Source of the DNA: Halomonas sp.
Lineage (GTDB): Bacteria > Pseudomonadota > Gammaproteobacteria > Pseudomonadales > Halomonadaceae
Reading direction: 5' to 3'
Assembly (NCBI GenBank): GCA_003560175.1
Contig: PWIZ01000238.1
Coordinates: 1-7,769, forward strand
DNA: 7,769 nt
In this document: positions 1 to 6,095 of the stretch, in pieces
Layout: every line of letters begins with the position of its first letter
Position numbering within the stretch: position 1 is the first letter of the stretch
Translations under genes and position numbers: made by a program
The notes under the pieces: model-generated
What the model saw: the letters and a program-made list of their open reading frames with translations, nothing else
Told to the model about the DNA's origin: nothing
The model's database searches: none

Positions 1-527
1 TAGGTGATGTCGCAGGCGTAGGCGTCACGCTTCTCCACGCCGGTCTGGCCGGCATGGATGATGCCGACGCTGAGACCGAGGTATTCGTAGAGCGGACGCA
101 TCCACTCGGCGTCACGTCGGGCCAGGTATTCGTTCACCGTGACCACGTGAACGCCCTTGCCGGAGAGGGCGTTGAGGTAGACGGCAAGCGTAGCCACCAG
201 GGTCTTGCCCTCACCGGTCTTCATCTCGGCGATACGGCCGTTGTGAAGGGTCATGCCACCGACCATCTGGACGTCGAAATGGCGCATGCCCATCACACGC
301 TTGCTCGCCTCACGCACGGTGGCGAAAGCCTCCGGGAGCAGGTCGTCGAGGGTCTCGCCCGCCTCGAGACGTCCACGGAACGCCTCGGCACGAGCCTTGA
401 TATCGTCGTCGTCCAGCGCCTCGAGCTCAGGTTCGAAGACGGTGACGCGCTCGGCCTGGCGGCCCATGCGTTTGACTTCACGGTCGTTCTTGGAGCCGAC
501 GACCTTGCGCAACAGGGAATTGATCAT
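1..527 (-). CDS. secA: SecA preprotein translocase ATPase, N-terminal part (cut by window edge)
   Basis: SecA is the peripheral ATPase motor that drives unfolded secretory proteins through SecYEG across the inner membrane. Only residues 1-175 lie in the window; the gene runs off the left edge. The protein begins MINSLLRK, the usual SecA start. It carries the nucleotide-binding Q-motif region (MRHFDVQ, Gln87) and Walker A TGEGKT with Lys108 and Thr109, the same numbering as I recall for E. coli SecA. The conserved [14 protein letters not shown] segment and a DITY segment follow, so NBD1 is intact as far as seen. The start at 527 is fixed by homology. Its ribosome binding site is weak: the bases before ATG read TTGGACCCCTC, with only GGA resembling Shine-Dalgarno. 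That suggests coupling to, or control by, the ORF ending 66 bases upstream. Identity is certain; the control is inferred. Confidence 0.98.
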   Translation of the reverse strand, partial: MINSLLRKVVGSKNDREVKRMGRQAERVTVFEPELEALDDDDIKARAEAFRGRLEAGETLDDLLPEAFATVREASKRVMGMRHFDVQMVGGMTLHNGRIAEMKTGEGKTLVATLAVYLNALSGKGVHVVTVNEYLARRDAEWMRPLYEYLGLSVGIIHAGQTGVEKRDAYACDIT

Positions 528-593
528 GAGGGGTCCAATCTTTGCGTGTGGCATCATGCCGGCCGCCAGGGGCAGCCGGCCAGAATCAGGTAT
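528..593 (-). promoter_or_regulatory. secA leader between the small upstream ORF and secA
   Basis: This 66-base gap holds no promoter-like hexamers and no U-tract terminator, so secA is probably co-transcribed with the upstream ORF. On the minus strand it contains a GC-only 6-bp stem (GCCGGC at 575-580 pairing with GCCGGC at 558-563, 11-base loop). Near the start codon is GGACCCC (530-536), which includes the only SD-like bases. That heptamer can pair imperfectly with GGGGGCC (616-622) inside the upstream ORF. In E. coli secM-secA a stalled ribosome unfolds a hairpin that hides the secA SD; an equivalent arrangement here is inference from complementarity read by eye. Confidence 0.4.
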
Positions 594-956
594 TCAGCGT
601 GCCCACGCAGCGGGCGGCCCCCGGCGGGTCAGGACATCATGGGCGGCGGTGGTGCGGCCCGGGCGCGGCAACGGCCAGCGAGAGCGCTGAGGGCAAAGGC
701 CGCGCAGGTTACGGGGAAGCGGCCAGGCGCGATGCGCGCGCCTCCGGGCCCTGAGGCGAGAGCTGGCCCGGATCAGCGCCGGCGCCAGGATACACACCTG
801 CACCAGGCGCTCGGCCTGCCGCAGCGGCGCGCCCTGAACCAGGCCGGCCGGCAACAGGCAGCCCACCAGCAGCCCGGCCAGCCACCAGCGCGCCGGGCGC
901 CGACGCGTCACGGCGGCGCGGCTCTCGGCATCATGGGGCTGAGTGCGGGGTGGCAT
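594..956 (-). CDS. Small ORF upstream of secA; candidate SecM-like translation arrest peptide
   Basis: I do not recognise this 120-residue protein as any named family. The seen facts follow. It is co-oriented with secA and ends 66 bases before it. The N-terminus has a basic stretch (RRRPAR, 18-23) then a hydrophobic segment (about 24-40) ending VQG-AP, which looks like a signal peptide; L30-V31-G32-C33 also fits a lipobox. The rest is arginine-rich (24 Arg, only 4 Asp/Glu) with no obvious fold. The C-terminus ends in RRGPP (111-115) plus five residues, AAWAR. About 85% of codons end in G or C, consistent with coding in this genome. ATG at 956 has GGGAG about 12 bases upstream, rather far; GTG at 911 is an alternative start. 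By position, export signal and an RGPP end resembling SecM RAGP or RAPP arrest motifs, I infer a secretion monitor that stalls its own translation to raise secA expression. A non-arresting small secreted protein or a chance ORF remains possible. Confidence 0.55.
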   Translation of the reverse strand: MPPRTQPHDAESRAAVTRRRPARWWLAGLLVGCLLPAGLVQGAPLRQAERLVQVCILAPALIRASSRLRARRRAHRAWPLPRNLRGLCPQRSRWPLPRPGRTTAAHDVLTRRGPPAAWAR

Positions 957-957
957 G

Positions 958-987
958 CTGACGATGAACTCCCGAGCGTGCTAGGGT
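958..987 (+). promoter_or_regulatory. Weak candidate promoter for dciA
   Basis: In the divergent gap, CTGACG (958-963) and TAGGGT (982-987) are separated by 18 bases, and the -10 element is preceded by TG in the extended position (TGCTAGGGT). The match to sigma-70 consensus is modest (4/6 and 3/6). It would give a leader of roughly 70 bases before the dciA ATG. The assignment rests on position and this partial match only. Confidence 0.25.
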
Positions 988-1066
988 GACGGGCAACGGG
1001 GCCCGATGATGATTGGGTTCCTCCGGCCGGTGGTCGAGCCGGCAGAAAGCTCCGAGAAACAAGCCC

Positions 1067-1528
1067 ATGAGTATAAAGGCTAAGCGCTTCCGCGCCCAGC
1101 CCATGACCCGTCTGCTCGAAGGGCACGGCGAACTGGGCTCACTGATGCGCATGGCGAGACTGATCGATCGCGCTCAACAACACCTTCGCGACAACCTGCC
1201 CGCCGAAGTGGCGGCCCACCTGCACGTGGGCGGCTTTCGTGAGGGCCGACTGACCCTGATCACCGACGGCGCGGCCTGGCTTACCCGGCTGCGCTACGAG
1301 CAGGCACGGCTGCTCGAGCTTCTCCATCAGCTCCCCGGCTTCGAGGCGGTTACCGGCTTCACCTTCAAGGTTCGCCCGGTGCGCCCGGTCAAGGTCCCCC
1401 TCCGCCAGGTGCGTCACCTACCGGCCGGGGCGGCCGACGAGCTTTCCAGCTGCGCCGAGGATGTCAGCAACCCGCGCCTCAAGGCGGCGCTCCAGCGCCT
1501 CGCCGCCCACGCCGAACGCGAGACATAG
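1067..1528 (+). CDS. dciA: DciA, DUF721-family replicative helicase loader/operator
   Basis: DciA is the ancestral helicase operator: it interacts with DnaB and helps load it at replication origins in bacteria lacking DnaC-type loaders. The Pseudomonas relative lies in the same lpxC-secA neighbourhood. The 153-residue product has the DUF721 core at about residues 40-105: a helix, NLPAEVAAHLHVGGFREGRL strands, then the characteristic W71-L-T-R-LR (71-76) and a long helix. The C-terminal tail is flexible-looking and ends in a short amphipathic helix (LKAALQRLAAHA). I chose ATG 1067 (MSIKAKRF) over an in-frame ATG at 1013. The extra 18 residues there are low-complexity and unlike the family, and GAGA lies about 9 bases before 1067. 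The gene points towards lpxC and diverges from the secA unit, so it is its own transcription unit, ending at the hairpin near 1564-1604. Family assignment is firm; function is by homology. Confidence 0.88.
   Translation: MSIKAKRFRAQPMTRLLEGHGELGSLMRMARLIDRAQQHLRDNLPAEVAAHLHVGGFREGRLTLITDGAAWLTRLRYEQARLLELLHQLPGFEAVTGFTFKVRPVRPVKVPLRQVRHLPAGAADELSSCAEDVSNPRLKAALQRLAAHAERET
1070..1075 (-). promoter_or_regulatory. Possible -10 element for the small ORF-secA transcript
   Basis: TATACT on the minus strand (5/6 to TATAAT) lies just inside the dciA coding start, about 114 bases upstream of the ATG at 956. No good -35 is seen at 16-18 bases; the best is TGGGCG. If used, its transcript would start near 1063, and the dciA and secA promoters would face each other across the dciA start. 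Better sites were not found in the 957-1066 gap, but the assignment is weak. Confidence 0.25.
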
Positions 1529-1563
1529 GCGGACGAACCGGGATGGCGCGTCGCCGCCAAGAC

Positions 1564-1604
1564 AAACAGCCCCTGCAGCAGTGCTGCAGGGGCTGTTTTT
1601 GTTT
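1564..1604 (+). terminator. Intrinsic terminator of dciA, probably bidirectional with lpxC
   Basis: A near-perfect inverted repeat (arms 1564-1579 and 1583-1598, centred on 1581) pairs AAACAGCCCCTGCAGC with its complement over about 16 bp around a 3-base loop. On the plus strand it runs straight into TTTTTGTTT, a strong rho-independent signal for dciA. On the minus strand the tail reads GTTTGTCTT, less U-rich but plausible as a terminator for lpxC, which stops at 1647. The position between two convergent genes fits a shared terminator. Confidence 0.9.
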
Positions 1605-1646
1605 CAGGCTCGAGGCGTGCCGTTGAGACCTCGCGCGACCTCGAAC

Positions 1647-2558
1647 TCAGGCCATGGCTGGCGCGGCGTAGGAGATGGGCGCCGCTTCCGCCTCCCCCTC
1701 GAAGGTAACGATCTCGAAGGCCTCGGGCTGGTCGAGCAGGGCGCGACACAACTGGTTGTTGAGGGCATGACCTGACTTCACCCCGCGGAACTCGCCAATC
1801 AGGCTGTGGCCAAGCTGGTACAGATCACCGATGGCGTCGAGCACCTTGTGCTTGACGAACTCATCGTCATAGCGCAGGCCGCCCTCGTTGACGATGCGGT
1901 AGTCGTCCACCACGATGGCGTTGTCCAGGCTCCCACCAAGCGCCAGGTTGTTGGATCGCAGGTATTCCAGATCACGCATGAAGCCGAAAGTGCGGGCCCG
2001 TGAGACCTCCTTGACGAAGGAGGTGGTGGAAAAATCCACCATAGCGGTCTGGGACTGCTCCTCGAATGCGGGATGGTCGAAGTCGATGGCAAAGGCGACC
2101 TTGAAACCCTGATGGGGACGGAAGGTGGCTTCTTTGTCACCATCGCGAACCGTGATATCCCGCTTGATACGAATGAATTTCTTGGGTGCGTTCTGCTCAC
2201 TGATCCCGGCGGACTGGATCAGAAACACGAAGGGGCCGGCACTCCCATCCATGATCGGCACCTCAGGGGCGCTGAGGTCGACGTAGGCATTGTCGATACC
2301 GAGACCGGCGAACGCCGACATCAGATGCTCGACGGTAGCCACCTTGGCACCACCGGCGGAGAGCGCCGTGCAAAGGGTGGTATCGGTGACGTTGTCGGCC
2401 TGCGCCGGGATCTGCACCTCGGGTTCCAGATCAGTGCGCACAAAGACGATGCCGGTATCCACGGGCGCCGGGCGCAAGGTCATATAGACCTTCTTGCCGG
2501 AGTGCAGGCCGACGCCGGTGGCGCGGATGACGTTCTTCAGGGTGCGTTGTCTGATCAT
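1647..2558 (-). CDS. lpxC: LpxC, UDP-3-O-acyl-N-acetylglucosamine deacetylase
   Basis: LpxC is the zinc-dependent cytoplasmic enzyme that removes acetate from UDP-3-O-(acyl)-GlcNAc, the committed step of lipid A synthesis. The 303-residue product is full length, starting MIRQRTLKN. Visible active-site residues are E77 and H78 ([16 protein letters not shown]), H237 and D241 ([15 protein letters not shown]) and H264 (SGHALNN). They correspond to the general base, zinc ligands and catalytic His of E. coli LpxC. The IMDGSAGPF segment (102-110) is conserved. Its place after ftsZ matches Enterobacteria and Pseudomonas. The ATG at 2558 is fixed by homology, but the 20 bases before it (GCCTGGCTCCCGCTC next to ATG) lack a purine-rich SD. 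Translation may therefore be low or controlled; this is inference. The C-terminal tail ([15 protein letters not shown]) ends in small residues. In E. coli the LpxC tail is an FtsH degradation signal, so a similar role is possible but not shown. Confidence 0.99.
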   Translation of the reverse strand: MIRQRTLKNVIRATGVGLHSGKKVYMTLRPAPVDTGIVFVRTDLEPEVQIPAQADNVTDTTLCTALSAGGAKVATVEHLMSAFAGLGIDNAYVDLSAPEVPIMDGSAGPFVFLIQSAGISEQNAPKKFIRIKRDITVRDGDKEATFRPHQGFKVAFAIDFDHPAFEEQSQTAMVDFSTTSFVKEVSRARTFGFMRDLEYLRSNNLALGGSLDNAIVVDDYRIVNEGGLRYDDEFVKHKVLDAIGDLYQLGHSLIGEFRGVKSGHALNNQLCRALLDQPEAFEIVTFEGEAEAAPISYAAPAMA

Positions 2559-2599
2559 GAGCGGGAGCCAGGCTGTTGTCGGGTTATCAAACAGTGTTC

Positions 2600-2629
2600 A
2601 CTATAACACCGAACGGGCGTTTCAGCCAA
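2600..2629 (-). promoter_or_regulatory. lpxC promoter, extended -10 type
   Basis: On the minus strand TTGGCT (2624-2629) and TATAGT (2600-2605) are spaced by 18 bases, with TG one base upstream of the -10 (TGTTATAGT). This gives 4/6 and 5/6 matches plus the extended -10 motif. Predicted transcription starts near 2593, giving a leader of about 35 bases to the lpxC ATG. No terminator is seen between ftsZ and lpxC, so lpxC may also be read from ftsZ transcripts. Confidence 0.65.
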
Positions 2630-2670
2630 GAAACCTCGACCAACACGCCCCATGGTTACGATAGAGCGAC

Positions 2671-3849
2671 TCAATCGGCCTGGCGACGCAGAAAGGCCGG
2701 GATATCGAGATAATCATCGAGTTCCTGGGAACGGCGCTTCTCTCCACGCGGCTTGGCCGACTCATCGGATTCGGCGCTGCGCGCCGCGGCCGGCTGGCGC
2801 GCCGCGGCCGGCGACGCCTGGCGCTTGCGATACTCAGACCCGGCCTCACTGCGCTTGACCGGCTCGCGACCCGCCGACTTCTGCTGCTGGCGGCCATCAA
2901 GCCCGGCAGCCACCACGGTGACACGCAGCTCATCGGTCATCTCCATGTCGATGGAGGTGCCCACTACGATGGTGGCGTCCTGGGAGGCGAACTCCTGGAC
3001 GGTGGCGCCCACGTCGTTGAACTCGCCGATGGAGAGATCCGGGCCGGCGGTGATATTGACCAGGATGCCGCGCGCGCCGTGCAGATCGATATCCTCGAGC
3101 AGCGGACTCCGGATCGCCTTCTCGGCGGCTTCGCGGGCGCGGTTCTCGCCAGTGGCGCCGCCGGTGCCCATCATCGCCATGCCCATCTCGGACATCACGG
3201 TGCGCACGTCGGCGAAGTCGACGTTGATGATGCCGGGGCTGGTAATCAGCTCGGCGATGCCCTGGACGGCGCCCAGCAGCACGTCGTTGGCGGCGCTGAA
3301 GGCGGTCAGCAGGCTGGCGCTCTTGCCCAGCACCGAGAGCAGTTTCTCGTTGGGGATGGTGATCAGCGAGTCAACATGCTCGGAGAGCTCCTTCATGCCC
3401 TCCTCGGCGGCACGCATGCGTTTGGGGCCCTCGAAGGGGAAAGGCCGCGTGACCACTGCCACGGTGAGGATGCCCAGCTCCTTGGCGACCTGAGCCACCA
3501 CCGGGGCACCGCCGGTACCAGTGCCGCCGCCCATGCCCGCGGTGATGAACACCATGTCGGCGCCATGGAGCAGCTCGGCGATACGTTCACGGTCTTCCAT
3601 GGCCGCCTGGCGCCCCACCTCGGGGTTGGCGCCTGCGCCGAGCCCCTTGGTGATCTCGCTGCCGAGTTGGAGCACGGTCTTGGCGGACACTCGCTTGAGC
3701 GCCTGAGCATCGGTATTGAGGCAGATAAACTCCACGCCTTCGATGTTGCTCTCGACCATGTGATTGACGGCGTTGCCGCCGCCGCCACCGACACCGATCA
3801 CCTTGATGACCGCGCTGCTTGAGGGTGCGCTATCTACCAGTTCAAACAT
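2671..3849 (-). CDS. ftsZ: FtsZ, tubulin-like cell division GTPase
   Basis: FtsZ polymerises on GTP into the Z-ring on the inner face of the membrane and recruits the divisome. The 392-residue product is complete. The GTP-binding glycine loop GGGGGNAV (21-28) and tubulin signature GGGTGTG (107-113) are present. The T7/synergy loop NVDFAD (209-214) supplies the catalytic aspartates for the neighbouring subunit. A disordered, basic linker spans about 318-375. The C-terminal peptide [15 protein letters not shown] (378-392) docks FtsA and ZipA and is nearly the E. coli sequence. A strong SD, AGGAG, lies 9 bases before ATG. The gene begins 34 bases after ftsA ends, with no terminator between, so the two are co-transcribed. 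The linker holds a small in-frame tandem duplication (see the repeat at 2779-2812). Confidence 0.99.
   Translation of the reverse strand: MFELVDSAPSSSAVIKVIGVGGGGGNAVNHMVESNIEGVEFICLNTDAQALKRVSAKTVLQLGSEITKGLGAGANPEVGRQAAMEDRERIAELLHGADMVFITAGMGGGTGTGGAPVVAQVAKELGILTVAVVTRPFPFEGPKRMRAAEEGMKELSEHVDSLITIPNEKLLSVLGKSASLLTAFSAANDVLLGAVQGIAELITSPGIINVDFADVRTVMSEMGMAMMGTGGATGENRAREAAEKAIRSPLLEDIDLHGARGILVNITAGPDLSIGEFNDVGATVQEFASQDATIVVGTSIDMEMTDELRVTVVAAGLDGRQQQKSAGREPVKRSEAGSEYRKRQASPAAARQPAAARSAESDESAKPRGEKRRSQELDDYLDIPAFLRRQAD
2779..2812. repeat. 16-bp direct repeat, 18-bp period, in the FtsZ linker
   Basis: GCGCGCCGCGGCCGGC occurs at 2779-2794 and again at 2797-2812. The 18-base period keeps the frame and encodes a tandem hexapeptide, [12 protein letters not shown] (residues about 347-358), in the disordered linker of FtsZ. 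It looks like a recent slippage or unequal duplication in a length-tolerant region. Confidence 0.85.
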
Positions 3850-3883
3850 TTGCCCCGTCTCCTGGATCGCTACCGCGACCCTG

Positions 3884-5173
3884 TCAGAAATTTCCTTTCA
3901 ACCAGCCCTTGAGCCTTGCCAGCGCCGGCATGCCTTCTGCCAAGCCGCGCCGGCCGGCGTCCTCACGCCGCGCCTGGACCGGTATCACGCTGCCCTGTGT
4001 CTGTCGACCATGCCCCTGGCGGGTTTCCTGTAGAGCGTAATGCAGCAAACCGACACCGGTCGAATAAATCGGGTTGCGCACCACATCGGCGAGCCCGCGC
4101 ACATTCTGTGGACAGGCGATACGCACCGGCATGTGGAAGATCTCCTCGGCCAGCTCAACCACGCCTTCCATACGCGAGGTGCCACCGGTCAGCACCACTC
4201 CCGCGGCGACCAGATCCTCGTATCCGCTGCGACGAAGCTCATCACGCACCAGCGTGAAGAGCTCTTCGTAACGCGGCTCTACCACTTCGGCCAAGGCCTG
4301 GCGGGAGAGGTCCCGGGCCGGCCGGTCACCGACGCTGGGAACCTTGATCAGTTCGTCACTGGCGGCCAGCTGAGTCAGCGCGCAGGCATACTTGACCTTG
4401 ATTTCCTCGGCATGCTGAGTCGGGGTGCGCAGCGCCATGGCGATGTCGTTGGTGACCTGATCCCCGGCGATGGGGATGACGGAAGTGTGACGGATAGCCC
4501 CCTCGGTAAACACGGCAATGTCGGTGGTGCCGCCACCGATGTCCACCATGCAGACTCCCAGCTCTCGCTCATCCTCGGTCAACACCGCCATGCTCGAGGC
4601 GAGCTGTTCGAGGATGATCGCATCGACCTCCAGGCCACAGCGACGCACACATTTCTCGATATTCTGCACGGCGTTCATGGCGGCGGTCACCAGATGGACC
4701 CGAGCCTCCAGGCGAACCCCCGACATTCCCAGCGGCTCGCGTATGCCCCCCTGGGTATCGATGGAGAACTCCTGGGGAAGCACGTGGAGCACCCTCTGCC
4801 CCTCGGAAATGGCCCGAGCGCGAGCAGAGTCGATGACGCGATCGATGTCGGAGGGTGTGACCTCACGCTCCTTGATCGCAACCACGCCGTCGGAGTTCAT
4901 GGAGCTGATATGGCTCCCGGCGACACCGACATAGACCGAGTGAATATCACAGCCGGCCATCAGTTCAGCCTCTTCCACGGCACGCTGGATGGACAGCACC
5001 GTGGATTCGATGTTGATCACCACCCCTTTCTTCATGCCGCGAGAAGGGTGCGAGCCGATACCGGCGATCTCGATGCCGCCGTCATCGGTGGGCTGCCCCA
5101 CGATCGCCACGACCTTGGACGTTCCGATATCCAGCCCGACTACCATATTGGACGCATTGGAAGGACCTGCCAT
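3884..5173 (-). CDS. ftsA: FtsA, actin-like membrane anchor of the Z-ring
   Basis: FtsA is an actin-fold ATPase that tethers FtsZ polymers to the cytoplasmic membrane and recruits later division proteins. With ATG at 5173 the protein has 429 residues: phosphate-1 loop VGLDIGTSK (12-20), 1C subdomain about 84-162, phosphate-2 [11 protein letters not shown] (210-220) and adenosine loop [13 protein letters not shown] (325-337). It ends in the amphipathic membrane-targeting helix [12 protein letters not shown]. An in-frame ATG at 5206 would add 11 residues. I prefer 5173 because remembered Pseudomonas-type FtsA proteins begin close to the VGLDIGT motif and GGAGAG lies 10 bases upstream; 5206 has only a weak AGG. 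It is followed by ftsZ after 34 bases and preceded by its own promoter and the ftsQ terminator. Identity is certain; the start is likely. Confidence 0.96.
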   Translation of the reverse strand: MAGPSNASNMVVGLDIGTSKVVAIVGQPTDDGGIEIAGIGSHPSRGMKKGVVINIESTVLSIQRAVEEAELMAGCDIHSVYVGVAGSHISSMNSDGVVAIKEREVTPSDIDRVIDSARARAISEGQRVLHVLPQEFSIDTQGGIREPLGMSGVRLEARVHLVTAAMNAVQNIEKCVRRCGLEVDAIILEQLASSMAVLTEDERELGVCMVDIGGGTTDIAVFTEGAIRHTSVIPIAGDQVTNDIAMALRTPTQHAEEIKVKYACALTQLAASDELIKVPSVGDRPARDLSRQALAEVVEPRYEELFTLVRDELRRSGYEDLVAAGVVLTGGTSRMEGVVELAEEIFHMPVRIACPQNVRGLADVVRNPIYSTGVGLLHYALQETRQGHGRQTQGSVIPVQARREDAGRRGLAEGMPALARLKGWLKGNF

Positions 5174-5243
5174 GAGTCGGGAACTCTCCTCAAGCTTGGC
5201 CCGCATTCAGGAGCCTGCTTCATATGAAATTAGCCTGGGCCCA

Positions 5244-5273
5244 ATTATAGGAGCAACTGGAGGTTATCCTCCA
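5244..5273 (-). promoter_or_regulatory. ftsA(-ftsZ) promoter
   Basis: On the minus strand a perfect TATAAT (5244-5249) lies about 70 bases upstream of the ftsA ATG at 5173. No good -35 exists: at 18 bases spacing the hexamer is TGGAGG (5268-5273), 3/6. Predicted start is near 5237, giving a leader of about 64 bases. The weak -35 and the palindrome covering it suggest an activator- or repressor-responsive promoter; this is inference. Confidence 0.55.
5258..5273. repeat. Inverted repeat over the ftsA promoter -35 region, possible operator
   Basis: TGGAGG-TTAT-CCTCCA is a perfect 6-bp inverted repeat with a 4-base spacer. Its upstream half occupies the -35 position of the ftsA promoter and its other half lies in the spacer before TATAAT. 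This geometry fits a dimeric regulator binding site. It would be a weak hairpin if transcribed from ftsQ. No known regulator motif was recognised. Confidence 0.4.
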
Positions 5274-5312
5274 CCCCGGCAAGCAAATCACTTTTCACGA
5301 TACGGCGATTTT

Positions 5313-5352
5313 GCGGGAAAAGAAACAGGCGCATGCCGTTGGTCATGCGCCT
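5313..5352 (-). terminator. Intrinsic terminator after ftsQ
   Basis: On the minus strand AGGCGCATG (5344-5352) pairs perfectly with CATGCGCCT (5327-5335) around an 8-base loop. The transcript then reads GTTTCTTTTCCC. A 9-bp GC-rich stem followed by a U-rich run, starting 17 bases after the ftsQ stop, is a typical rho-independent terminator. It would separate murC-ddlB-ftsQ transcripts from ftsA-ftsZ, wholly or in part. Confidence 0.8.
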
Positions 5353-5369
5353 TTCCCCAGAAAAAGGGG

Positions 5370-6095
5370 TCAGTCCTCCCCTGCCCCCTCACCTTCTGCC
5401 GGGTCCGTTTCTCCATGCCAGGCAACGGCGACGCCGTTGGGATATCGGAGGTCGATGTAGCGGATATGCGACGACTGTGAACCCAGCTGACGCTGCCAAG
5501 CCGCGGACAACCTTCCCAGCCGCGCCTCGCGATCACTACGACCGAGCATGACCCAGACGCCGTCGTCGAGCTGAAAGCGCCAGGCGCCGCGGGGCTCAAG
5601 GCGCAGCTGAGAGAGCTCGAGGCCCATAGCGCCGAAGCGAGTGGCCAGACGCTCATGGTAGGCCAGCACTTCAGCGCCGCTGCCGGCGGGGCCGGACAGG
5701 TCCGGCAAGTCGCCAGGGGGCGACACCGGGCCGAAGGCGAAGGGCTCGCCCGCGGGATTGAGAAGGTAGTCATCGTTCCAGCGCGCCACCGGCATCTGCT
5801 CCACCAGTTCGAAGGTCAATGCATTGGGCCACTCGCGGGTGACACGCACCTCGTGTATCCAGTCGATGCTCAGCGCCTCCTCGCGCAGCTCGGCCACGTT
5901 CACCGACAGCCAGGTACGGCCGCGAATCAGTGGCGCCAGCCGATCGCGCAGGTAGTCGGCGTTGACGTGGGTGAACTCGCCAGCGATGGAGACCCTCTCG
6001 ATGGGCCGGTCAAGCCACAGCCACAGGGCACGTCCGCCAGCGCCGAACAGCACCAGCAGCAGCACCACCCCGAGCAGCCCTCCGCGACGCGTCAT
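5370..6095 (-). CDS. ftsQ: FtsQ, bitopic divisome scaffold protein
   Basis: FtsQ is a low-abundance inner-membrane protein that links early and late divisome proteins by binding FtsB/FtsL in the periplasm. The 241-residue product has a short basic cytoplasmic N-terminus (MTRR) and one membrane helix (about 7-28). A POTRA domain follows (about 32-101: [22 protein letters not shown] through [22 protein letters not shown]). Next comes the beta domain ending in the family-typical [16 protein letters not shown]. The ATG at 6095 overlaps the ddlB stop as ATGA and has GGAGGTG about 8 bases upstream, indicating translational coupling. The frame stays open upstream to 6272, but that extension is out-of-frame ddlB sequence. 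It is followed closely by an intrinsic terminator. Confidence 0.96.
   Translation of the reverse strand: MTRRGGLLGVVLLLVLFGAGGRALWLWLDRPIERVSIAGEFTHVNADYLRDRLAPLIRGRTWLSVNVAELREEALSIDWIHEVRVTREWPNALTFELVEQMPVARWNDDYLLNPAGEPFAFGPVSPPGDLPDLSGPAGSGAEVLAYHERLATRFGAMGLELSQLRLEPRGAWRFQLDDGVWVMLGRSDREARLGRLSAAWQRQLGSQSSHIRYIDLRYPNGVAVAWHGETDPAEGEGAGED

Noticed and set aside
558..580. GC hairpin between the small ORF and secA as a transcription terminator
   Set aside because: The stem is only 6 bp with an 11-base loop and no U-tract follows on the minus strand, so it is more likely part of a leader structure.
54..989. 311-codon plus-strand open frame
   Set aside because: It runs antisense to secA and to the small upstream ORF, where the minus strand has clear SecA homology. 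In GC-rich DNA such opposite-strand frames are common, and the translation resembles no family.
1013..1066. Longer dciA start at 1013
   Set aside because: The extra 18 residues (MGSSGRWSSRQKAP...) are not family-like; MSIKAKRF at 1067 fits DciA length.
908..1152. Minus-strand open frames of about 72 codons across the dciA start
   Set aside because: They overlap dciA and the small ORF in other frames, lack SD sites and show no conserved features.
3079..3822. 247-codon plus-strand open frame antisense to ftsZ
   Set aside because: It is antisense to a highly conserved gene, is His/Ala/Gly-rich and has no homology that I recognise.
4040..5227. 395-codon plus-strand open frame antisense to ftsA
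   Set aside because: It covers the ftsA coding region, has a composition typical of an antisense shadow (His/Asp/Gly-rich), and shows no recognisable domain.
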